From contig LRSR01006871.1 in the NCBI GenBank assembly GCA_001579985.1, positions 1 through 20,406 of the forward strand: a stretch of DNA of 20,406 nt, read 5' to 3'. The translations under genes and the position numbers were made by a program. Of the stretch, positions 10,712 to 18,899 are shown piece after piece. The stretch's first letter is position 1. Each line of letters begins with the position of its first letter. The notes below the pieces were generated by a model, which made no database searches, was not told the DNA's origin, and was given only the letters and a program-made list of their open reading frames with translations. The stretch comes from Hypsibius dujardini (Eukaryota > Tardigrada > Eutardigrada > Parachela > Hypsibiidae).

Positions 10712-11992
10712 ATGCCGCGCGATAAGCATGCTCTTCGGGGAGCTGCTTTCAACGATAATTCCAACGGCCAAACTCCTCTTGAGACATTCAAACGATTAAA
10801 AAGCACTTTCAAAGTTTTTGCATCTTCAATTCATACTATGTGGAGATACTTTCGAGACTTCAGAAGAGGAAGAAAGACGCTGGGAGTTGTCCCATCTCCA
10901 GGACGTTCTGCAACGGCTGTGACTCCTCGCAATATCGAAGCCGTTGATTGCTACATCACCGAGAATCCCCGTGCTACCTGGGAGGAGATAAAGGTTGAAA
11001 TCAGCATCGGCTCTGCTGCTCTGAATATCATTCTGCACCACGAACTGGGTCTCAGAAAGCTCTGTGCAAAATGGGTCCCTCATTTGCTGCAGGAAGGTAA
11101 AAAACAAGCCCGGGTGGACTTCGCTTTGAAAATTCTGAGCAGGTGCCGTAAAAACCCCGAATTGTTCCTCAGGAGAATCCTGACGGAAGATAAATCATGG
11201 ACGTACTACCAGGACCCGATGACAAAGAGATTGTCGATGATGTGGGTGCGTCCTGGGCAGCCGCGGCCAACGATCGTTCGGCGTGGGCGGAGTGTGCAGA
11301 AGTCGATATTGCTGATATTCTTCAGCTACAAGGGTGTGTTCTTTCGCACTAACTTCACTCGTTCCCCTAGACACAAGGCAGTAAATTCTCTTTTCTACGT
11401 TCGAAAATTTCTGCAGAAGGTGGTTCAAAATTTGTGGAAAAAACTACCGAAATCAGGAACTCGAGAAATCTACCTGTTGCAGGTGAGAAACGTTGGCAGA
11501 GCCCGCCATTGTCTCAAACGTTTTCTGCTTTTGTTTGAAATTTGATTAATTGCCAGAATCATGTATTTGAAAAATATTATTAAGTGGTCCCAAGACGATC
11601 TGGCTTTGCAGGGGGTGGACTTAATGTGCTCGACTGTTTTCCGGTTCTGCAGTCGATTGATTGCTCGTTTGCATACTTTTCTGTTCGCAGGACAACGCGT
11701 TGTGCCACACGTCTGCACTGACCAAGACCTTCCTCCGCAAGCATAAACTGGCTACCCTTCCGCATCCACCGTATAGTCCAGATTTGGCACCTGCAGATTT
11801 CTTTATATTTCCGAAGTTGAAAGAGTTGCTTAAAGGGCGAAGTTTTTGAGTCAAAGTGAGCTCAACGGCGCGGTTTCACGTGGTCTCCGTGACTTCTCTT
11901 TGAACGGCTTTTTGTTTGTGTTCCAGCAGTGGCTGGTCCGATTGCAGAAGAGCATCGATTGTGACGTTGAATACATTGCGAGATTACAGTGA
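10712..11992 (+). pseudogene. Mariner transposase (DD34D), intron-containing and frameshifted near its end
   Basis: The first open segment, 10712-11482, gives 257 residues: a helix-turn-helix region (about 70-115), the WVPHLL linker motif at 121-126 and the first catalytic aspartate D160 in LTEDKSW. A 208-nt GT-AG segment (11483-11690, donor GTGAGA, acceptor CTGTTCGCAG) then removes cleanly in phase 0, and the next codons read DNALCHTS. This supplies the second aspartate D258, and YSPDLAPADFF supplies D293, exactly 34 residues between them. The frame stops at TGA 11847-11849 in a run of T. C-terminal similarity (NGAVSRGL, QQWLVRLQKSI) resumes in another frame to TGA at 11990-11992, implying one or two single-base indels. 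The enzyme would cut and paste DNA at TA sites; this copy probably makes no full-length product. Confidence 0.85.
11483..11690 (+). other. Putative spliceosomal intron in the mariner transposase
   Basis: Donor context TTGCAG|GTGAGA and acceptor CTGTTCGCAG|GAC give a 208-nt segment with in-frame stops. Removing it joins IYLLQ to DNALCHTS, which is where mariner proteins normally have the second catalytic aspartate after a hydrophobic strand. Phase 0. Mariner transposases are normally intronless, so a small insertion that mimics an intron is the alternative. Confidence 0.6.
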
Positions 11993-12092
11993 AATACCGA
12001 TTAAAAAGTCAAAGTTGAATTTGTGGAAATTGCACTTGCAATCATTTTAGAGTGCCCCTCGTATTTGTTTGCTGTTACCGATGTACTGTTGC

Positions 12093-12386
12093 CTGGTCTC
12101 TTCGATTCCGTCGAGAAAATCGGCAGAAAACCAGAATTACTATTAAATAAAAACTGATCAGTGGTAGAATATAGAGAGCGCTGTCTATGTTGATGAAACA
12201 AGTACTAATTGATTACTTGATTTTGATCGGACTGATCGATTGAATAAAAGCAGACACATTTTATTAATTGATTAATTCCCAGACATAGACAGCGCCCTCT
12301 GTATACCACCACTAGTCAGTTTCCATTTATTTGAAATATTAGTTCTCGTTTTCTGCCGATTTCCTTGATGAAATCGAAGAGACCAG
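12093..12386. mobile_element. Foldback (long inverted repeat) element in the old intron 3 of relic E
   Basis: The left arm, about 12093-12190 (starts CTGGTCTCTTCGATT, ends GCGCTGTCTATGT), is repeated inverted at about 12283-12386 (starts ACATAGACAGCGC, ends AATCGAAGAGACCAG). The arms are about 100 bp with scattered mismatches and small indels, and the spacer of about 90 bp is AT-rich and non-coding. Pairing may continue weakly a few bases beyond into ACAACAG, which is also present in B intron 3. I cannot fix the outer ends or a target duplication. It may be a MITE or a local inverted duplication. Confidence 0.7.
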
Positions 12387-12757
12387 CTAACAACAGAACA
12401 GGAAATTTCTTTGGGTACGTGGATTCTATTTGTGAATTTTTGTATGCTGCAGGTATGGAGATTTCTTATGACATTCGTTATTATAGCCAAACAGGTACTG
12501 GGCAGAGATCCAGTAGTTGTGGCGTCAGAACCGGCTACCAATGGTACTTTTACCCTGATAACGCTATAATTTAGGATATTCAACTCTTTTCTTGAGTCGA
12601 GTGAGTGCTCATTGCCTATATCGCTAAGAGTGAAACTTGTTGCTCGATCTGATTTTTAAGAACCAAAGAACTGAAGCATCAACAGTAGTGGATTGCGTGT
12701 TGGACCGACCAGGACATTGTCCCCAACAACGGAATCGACTACGCTTCGCTCTTCGAA

Positions 12758-13060
12758 GGGGGGGGGGGCAAAATGTTTATTTTGTTTTTACATGTTAAAG
12801 CTTACTCCTCGTTGGGCCGGGAGGAGGGATTCTTTTGCCACCTTCTACCGCAACGACCAAATTCAGGTTGCCCCGCCCCTCGCAGAACAATTGCGGGGAG
12901 CCAAATTTTTGAATTGTTTACGTGTTAAAGCATGCCGCTCGCTGGGCCAGGGATTGTTTTGTCACCCTGCCCCCTCCCCCCTCCCCCAGCAACGAAGTTG
13001 ACAAATTGACTTCGCACCGCCTCTCGCAGAGCGGGGAGGGGCGGGGCGAATTCTTTTGTT
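12758..13060. repeat. GC-rich tandem repeat of about 130-140 bp, two to three units, with an 11-G run
   Basis: Units starting near 12787 (TACATGTTAAAGCTTACTCC) and near 12919 (TACGTGTTAAAGCATGCC) align through GTTGGGCC/GCTGGGCC, TTTTGCCACC/TTTTGTCACC and CGCCCCTCGCAGA/CGCCTCTCGCAGA. A third, more diverged start (GGATGTTAGGCTTGTCTCC) lies near 13070. Unit 1 of the segmental duplication has a single related block near 6975. A run of 11 G lies at 12758-12768 and a C-rich tract near 12970-12988. Amplification therefore happened in the D-side copy. Confidence 0.65.
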
Positions 13061-13415
13061 ATTTTTCTGGATGTTAGGCTTGTCTCCTTGTTTCGCTAGC
13101 GAAATCTTTTCTCATCCTTTCAAGCAAATTTGCAGTCTTCGTCCAGTTGTTAAATCCCACCCCACTCCGCCACTGACCATCAACGAACAGGGATTGCAAC
13201 AATTCCTTATTTGCAAGGTGCAAATCTGGTTTAAGCAAGCATCTGCGTGCGAATATTCATTCGAAAGGTAATGACAGCGGGTTTGAACTGATTGGCTTTT
13301 CAAAAGAGGAACTACGACATGAGTTGGGAGGGAATAATGTCACATCGTTACGACATGGTTGAATCAGATAGAGGCATGGATTGCCATGCTCACTTTTAGT
13401 TCCTGATGCAAACCG

Positions 13416-14920
13416 CTAAACTAAAAACTCTTTGGCTATTAGCACGAAAGAGAATACGAAGGTCCATATCTGCAATTCAAGAGTAAAGTTAAAGCCTTTT
13501 TGATCATTCATGATGACCAAAAGCAGACCAGATGCCAAAATCTTACCCCGACCAAATTGCCACGAGTAAACTCCACAGTCACCGCTGATATAATGCACGA
13601 GTGGTTCCAACACAGAGATTCAAAGCGAAGCATCCGTTCCCTCCATATACCCGCTTCCTGCAAATTGGTCACCCACACATTTACCCGGGAGACAAAACGA
13701 CAATTTAAACAAACCTGCTAAGTTATCATACGTCACCTTTTTGTCATGGTCCTGTTGGGTTTCAAACGTGATTAACATGTGCGCCAATTTTGCCAACCTA
13801 TTACTCTGTCGTTGACAAATATCCCACAACGTTTTAACAACCCGCTCTTGTATATGCCAGAACCAAGGTTCACAGATCTTACTTCTTCCGCCACCATGAC
13901 CATCGGTATGGGAAACACGGTCGCGTAAACTCCAAAAGCCACCACACTGCCTAACGCAAAGGCGTACTGCCCGAGCGTCTCGGAAATGCTGACAATCCAC
14001 GAGGACAAGCATAGCATGTTCAAAGCATCGAAAACGTGAGTCGCAAGGAACACCCAGCCATAAGAATGATTGATTCGTCTGGCGACGCAGTTGGCCTGCA
14101 GTAAAATCTTCTCCCAACGCCGCAGCTGTTCGGTCATGAGTGTGAAATAGTCCCAATTACGATAGACCTTGCTTCTACGGCTGGTGACCTCAATAGCATG
14201 TAGTAGTTCATGCTTCAAGGTCTGAATAGATTTACTGAGTAACCAGGAAAAAACCACACCACCGATGTAGACATGCTGGGACAAGATGAAGGGGAAAACG
14301 TTCAAGGCCGAATAGACACAGATGTACTCCCACGGATAGACCTGCGTCGGAATGGGATTGAGGTAATTGCTGCTGTACAACGTGGCGTTCGGTACCGTGT
14401 TGAAGTAGTCCACCCAGTCAAGACATTCCCACACTACATGGAGTGTTGCAGTAGCAATGAGAAATACTATCGAGAGGCTCTTAAACTTGCGAAATGGCTT
14501 GCTGCTGAAGTAAGAACATGAAAATGTCAGTTTGAGGAGTTCTTCGGTTGCTGTGGAGAGCAAGTGAAGAGAATCACGTTTCCAAAAAGCAAACATGAGC
14601 ACGGAAATTCCGCGTAAATTGAGGATGAAGTAGGGCATCATTTCCATAATGTCCAAAAGACCGCTTTTACCTGTGCTGTCGAGGTGCACTGCCCCGAGCT
14701 CCGGATGAACAACCCTGTAGGTCATCTGGGCAGTTCGAAGTGCCAGGTCAGCAAGAGGTCCAGCGATGAGCGTGAGGCCGACAGCCGTGGTCATCCAATG
14801 TCGAAGAAGGTCGCAGGAGGTCCTAGTGCGGGTCGGCTGGCTGTTGAGAAGAAATCCGGTGAGCTGCAGGCTTAGCGGCAAGGGCACAAATCTGTTTGCC
14901 ATTAGTTTAGTGCTTCCCAT
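13416..14920 (-). CDS. Gene D: gustatory-receptor-like 7TM chemoreceptor, complete, duplicate of gene C
   Basis: On the minus strand the exons are 14920-13883, 13805-13737, 13657-13547 and 13469-13416, joining to 423 residues, the same length as C. Introns are 77, 79 and 77 nt, all phase 0, with donors GTAAGA, GTGACG and GTAAGA. Counting by eye, about 35 of 423 residues differ from C. Changes cluster at residues 4-38 (cytoplasmic N-terminus in the GR topology) and 248-258 (TM4-TM5 loop), while 259-333 are identical. PFILSQHVY, the NAT sequon at 178, LRFESLCWNHS and the TM7 exon (IWTFVFSFVLIAKEFLV) are kept. It converges on relic E. No stops or frameshifts: both C and D appear functional. The same CAG-like site sits just before ATG (CCTGCAGA), so a 5' UTR intron is possible. 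Expected role: chemosensory ligand-gated channel; ligand unknown. Confidence 0.88.
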
Positions 14921-16185
14921 TCTGCAGGTTCTATCACTATGGTTTGGACGAGTTCGAGCGCGAGGCTCAAGAAGTGGTTCTCAAGATCATAATGCGTCAA
15001 CAATTCCATAGCACTATGACATACAACACAGATCCCCTTCTGAAGTTATTCATACTTACCTTGACATTCACGACATATCATATGGATACTCAGGGGTGAC
15101 TGCGAGTTTTGCTTATAGTGCAAATACTGTTGTTAGGCTTTTGAAGCCCAAGGGAAAAGCCAAAAGTTATGCCCATGGATGCTGGAACGACTGGCGATAA
15201 TGCTATAAGATAACTTTGCCAATGGAAAGGGTCCATTATGGGTCAGTTGACGAATAATGACTATCAGTTCGTGTACATAATTATAATAAATACATTCTCA
15301 AATTTCATTGTTTACAATATGTTTCAGGGGCGTCTTTGTTTCGCTCTCCGTCTTTGCCTTGTGGTGTGTAGCTAAATCAACAACTCGTTTGCATCAAGGG
15401 CGCCAGAGGGCGAGTGGGAAGGGGGCAAAGCGACAATGCCGCTCAATTTTTTTGGATTTAATAGAGAGACCGAGCAAGGGGGTGGGCAAAGAGGGCAGTC
15501 ACAACGCTAGATAGGGAAATGTTCCGTTAGAGTGTTTGAGACCTCCGCATGCCCTTGGTTTGCATGAAGCTCAGGATCGACTTACGGGGCAGGCTGTGCA
15601 CCAGTGTCTAACCAAACACCCTCAAAACGAGTCCACTTAATATCATTGTGGACACTAGAGAAATGATTTTATACGCCTGGGAGCTCAGGGAATTAGTTTT
15701 TAACCTCGGCTTAAGTTTCTCTTGTGTCGGTGGGTGAACCGTTTTCGCGTGTGCGCAATGTATGCTGTGTGTGCCTGGAACGGTACTAAAGTTGTCTCTT
15801 GAGGTCACGGGCATACACACGTGGCCACAAGATGGCGCTAACCAAGTTACAACTTTTACTGGGTGCCAGCAAATGAAGGTGGTCAAAGCTTAAGCCAATT
15901 TTAGCCACAGCGTGCCACTGCTTTTCTCATTGCTTGAATTCTTGATTAAGTGTCCGCAAAAAAAAAACGACGGAGGCGACCCTTTGAAACAGGGTTCGCG
16001 ACTGATTTTTGTTTCTATTTGAAAGTTCCAAGCCTTCCAATGTTTGGATATAATAGGCACGAACGCCCCCACAGTAAAGTGCAATCGACCGTGAGTATTC
16101 ATTCACGGTCGGCTTACGGTCGCAATCCTGGTCTGATCGCTTCTATCCATCCATAACGGAAAAAATTAATTTCCTCTGTGTTTAT
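14921..16185. promoter_or_regulatory. Upstream region of gene D (duplicated), no gene seen
   Basis: The region aligns with the sequence upstream of gene C: near identity for about 90 bp above the start codon, then an indel (about 15011-15200), then similarity again from the GATAACTTTGCCAATGG/GATAACGTTGCCAATAC block to about 16185. Open frames on both strands are not shared as proteins between the two copies, which argues against coding. The promoter of D (reading leftwards) should lie at the lower-coordinate end. Confidence 0.4.
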
Positions 16186-18214
16186 TGCTGTAATGAACCA
16201 AGCATAGGGGCCAAAGAACACTCGAAAGTGGAAAGGCCAGGTGCGAACTCTGCATTGGGAATAATTTCCCTTTGATATGCTAAAAGTAATGCATATGCAA
16301 AACTCTGCTTGTCGGAGCCAGCACTAGCACTCGGGGTCACGTATTACTCGGGGTTGTACCGTTGAATATATGAAGAATATTTATGCGCTTTGATGAATCT
16401 GGTTATACCGGGTGGACATTTATTTTTGAGACTAAATTCTATCAACTCCCACTTTCCTCAAGTCCAAAAGCAAGATAATTTATTGCTCCATACGAAAATA
16501 CAAACAATTCTTCAATCTAACAATCGATTGGGTGTTCACGCACCTAACTCACAAATGACCAGAAAACAGCGATATCCCGGATACTACCTAAATGAGACGC
16601 GCTATTTCTTCGACAACTTTCTCAGTTTTTGTATTTTGAGATTTGATAAAGTGTGTTAATCAGCCCCTTTGAGCAGCCAAGTTAAACTGGTAGAAGTTTT
16701 TAATTTCATCAGGCTAAAAATCAGAGAAGTGTTGAAGATGGCGTAAGGAGAACTTCTTCCTGAAAACTCATCAGCGCGTCCGCCGCGAAATCGTATTCTT
16801 CTTTATATAATAAACTTTAATCCGTTAAAGTTGTCATTGTGAGCACTAAACATATTTTGATCCAAAAAGTGCATTTTAAGCATTTGAGTTTTTTTTTGGG
16901 TTTGTTGAAAATCGGCCCTGAAAACAACGCGGGAGGTTCAGCCATTAGGATAAATGAAAAATCCTCATCACTTTCAAGAGCAAACTGTTGGATCTATTTT
17001 CTGGCAAGGATTCGATGAAAATTTGCTCTACGTAATCGATTGGTCAAGGAATTTGAGCGCCTTTGAAAAACGATGAAAAGCTTTGATCTGTTCGATTTTC
17101 GATAACTGGTGTGGATTCATAGGGACAAAGCGTCGATTTGGTGCTTCCCGGAGAATATGAAAAAAACGTAAAAAAACCCAAATTAATACAGATCCTTCAT
17201 GTTAAAACGAAAGAAGAGGAAATTCTCTGTCGAATGAGCGGTAACCTACTTTCCCACTACTAGAGGGGATGGAGCAGCATGTCGGTGAAGTTTGTCTCAA
17301 AAATAAGTTTCCACGCAGTAACTGCCAGACTTGTCACCAAGCTCACCGCGGTCGTTATAAGACGCTAAAAGCTCTTCGACGTACATCGACTGACCACATC
17401 ATTTAGGACCGGACTTCTTTTCTCCTTCGATACTCTCTGCAGTACTGTAATATATAAAGAGTGCTTTGCGTTAGAATAGTGCCAGCAAAAATGCATTTCA
17501 ATTGTCTTTGACCTCATGGCCTCTTTGTATTATTTTGTCCATACGCCAAAAAGGATATAACCTTAACCCCGTGCGTCCTGCATTGCTTGCTCTAACTACA
17601 ATCTTAGGAAGTTATTCTGAAGCTATGCTTTTCCTGCTATGGAGCTATAATTCCTGTGCGCTAGTAATGTGCCATGTAGCGCAAAATGGCCACAAAATTT
17701 TGTTTGGATGGACATTTCCTGCAATTGGGCTGACTGTCTACATGTTTTTAGCTCTTGGAGTATAAACGTTTAGCGGAAGGTTAAAGGTTTCTCAAACATT
17801 TTGACAGAAACTGAAGAACGCTCAGAATAGGGGAGGGTTGTTCGAAAGTTGGGCGGTATATACTGATCTATCTATGGGTAGATAATGCGTTCCGGTGATT
17901 TCACGATTTAACCAGATTGATCATCAGTACATCTGTCATCGTTTTCTAGTAGTAAATTTTCTCGAAGGACATTTTTAAATACCGTTTTTTAGCTTCTCGT
18001 TTTTTGCATAAGTCGCTCACAAAACGGATTTTTCAAGCTACCAAGCTTTCAAAACACGTTTTTCGAAGTCTGGCGCCGTCCGTTTATTCTTCTGTTCGTC
18101 CGTTCGTCCATGTGTCCGTCCATACGTCCGTCAGTTGCCGTTTATCTCTCCGCAGGCAGTCTCTCAGACTGATTGCAGTAAACAAAGACATCAACAGCCG
18201 CTAGGGAACATCCG
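16186..18214. other. Non-coding or unrecognised region right of the duplication
   Basis: About 2 kb with no recognisable receptor exon, RNA gene or transposon end. The longest suggestive frame is 17475-17765 (+), about 96 codons without an in-frame ATG near its start. It is hydrophobic (ALTTILGSYSEAMLFLLW, then WTFPAIGLTVYMFLALGV before TAA). I cannot match it to B-D exons, and its length is compatible with chance. From about 18060 the sequence becomes rich in CGTCC/CCGTT words. Confidence 0.4.
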
Positions 18215-18218
18215 TTAA

Positions 18219-18895
18219 TGATGTCAGTGTTGGTTAGGGGGATGGGGTGGGAAAAATAGCTGACAAACGCTGACTGTACGGTATGGGGGGGGGTAGGCCG
18301 GCGTCCTGACGTCAGCTTTGGGAAACCCAGTAGGCTTAGAAATTATTAATTTTGGAATTTCTGCGGCAATTCCTATTTTCGTTCGAGTATTACACATCCC
18401 GGGAACATTTTACTGACTGGACACTCGGATGCTGCTAAAACCATTTGATCCCAGCTCGACGTATGCGGCACTACCGTTCGATTACTATTGCCCCTCCTCA
18501 CGAAAGGGTGGGAAGTTAGATTGCATGGTCTGCAAGACGTGTGGCGCATACTTTACCACGCAGGTCGCCCCGTAAAAATTACCACTGTGTGCTGGATGAC
18601 CAGGAGGAAGACTACGAAGAAATGAGTGATGATGACGAGATCGCTGCTCACGTACCAGCGTCGCCCGAGGATATCCCTATCATTTCAGATTTGAGAGACT
18701 CCTGCGTAGCGATCTGGTAGTTTGGCCCGACAAGCTCGATTTGGAGTGACAAAGATACATTTCACGATTTGTTTTCTGTAATGAAAGGGGGTCTTTGATT
18801 TCTGACGTCAGAAACTGAAGATCTACGGTGTGATGAAACAATTCTGATGTTAAGGAAGAGGGTGTCGGGTTGGCTAATAAAAATTACTGACGTCA
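18219..18895. mobile_element. TTAA-flanked piggyBac-like non-autonomous element or remnant, 677 bp
   Basis: The element starts TGATGTCAGT at 18219 and ends ACTGACGTCA at 18895, a 10-bp inverted repeat with one mismatch. It is flanked by TTAA at 18215-18218 and 18896-18899. TTAA duplication is the hallmark of piggyBac transposition. Further copies of the TGACGTCA palindrome occur inside (near 18306 and in the 16-bp perfect palindrome at 18799-18814). No long open frame exists. One stretch ending TAG at 18720 is strongly acidic (DDQEEDYEEMSDDDEIAAH), and an upstream frame has CMVCKTCG; these may be transposase debris, but I cannot assign them. Confidence 0.6.
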
Positions 18896-18899
18896 TTAA

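Larger units (their letters stand above)
10510..12061 (+). mobile_element. Mariner-like DNA transposon (DD34D), 1552 bp, with TIRs and TA duplication
   Basis: Terminal inverted repeats begin CGAGGGGCACTCT at 10510 and end AGAGTGCCCCTCG at 12061, with about 31 bp matching at all but two positions (continuing TATGATTGCAAGTGCA on the left). TA flanks both ends (10508-10509 and 12062-12063). Inside is one transposase on the plus strand with mariner hallmarks. The element lies in the old intron 3 of relic E, so it entered after the segmental duplication. It is somewhat longer than the usual 1.3 kb mariner, partly because of a 208-nt intron-like segment in the transposase. Confidence 0.92.
10173..12569 (+). 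pseudogene. Relic E: 3' exons of a gene-B-like chemoreceptor without exon 1
   Basis: Three exons equivalent to B exons 2-4 remain: 10173-10253 (ALALKVQQLSYLI), 10358-10474 (HQFETTCPNNTLLF) and 12453-12569 (VWRFLMTFVIIAKQVLG, then stop TAA). The first two are separated by a 104-nt intron with GTAAGT and TTTTCAG intact. No first exon with TM1-TM6 exists upstream, because the duplication began inside intron 1. The exon-3 donor is lost: B reads AGG|GTTAGT, whereas E reads AGG|AAATGA, which runs into a stop one codon later. The E intron 3 has been filled by a mariner and a foldback. All three exons are still open, so decay is recent or the exons are only drifting. It is unlikely to yield a receptor; it could be transcribed as a non-coding relic. 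Confidence 0.85.
10053..16185. repeat. Tandem segmental duplication, unit 2 (relic E + gene D + upstream), enlarged by insertions
   Basis: This is the second copy of the 6141-9845 block. It is about 2.4 kb longer, accounted for mainly by the mariner (10510-12061), the foldback (about 12093-12386), extra GC-rich repeat units (about 12758-13060) and an indel upstream of D (about 15011-15200). Retained introns keep nearly the same length as in unit 1, for example 104 nt between exons 2 and 3 in both B and E. Confidence 0.85.

Noticed and set aside
10826-11428. Minus-strand frames inside the mariner
   Set aside because: They are antisense to the transposase, whose motifs (WVPHLL, YSPDLAP, DD34D) are unambiguous on the plus strand.
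13620-14156. 178-residue minus-strand open frame overlapping gene D
   Set aside because: It is the same shadow as in gene C: wrong frame over exon 1, then reading into the introns and true exon frames. Its presence in both copies follows from the duplication.
17475-17765. Hydrophobic plus-strand frame as a further receptor exon
   Set aside because: It lacks LSQ-VY, the TR-L-R and the A-K-Q type motifs, has no matching neighbours, and its length is compatible with chance.
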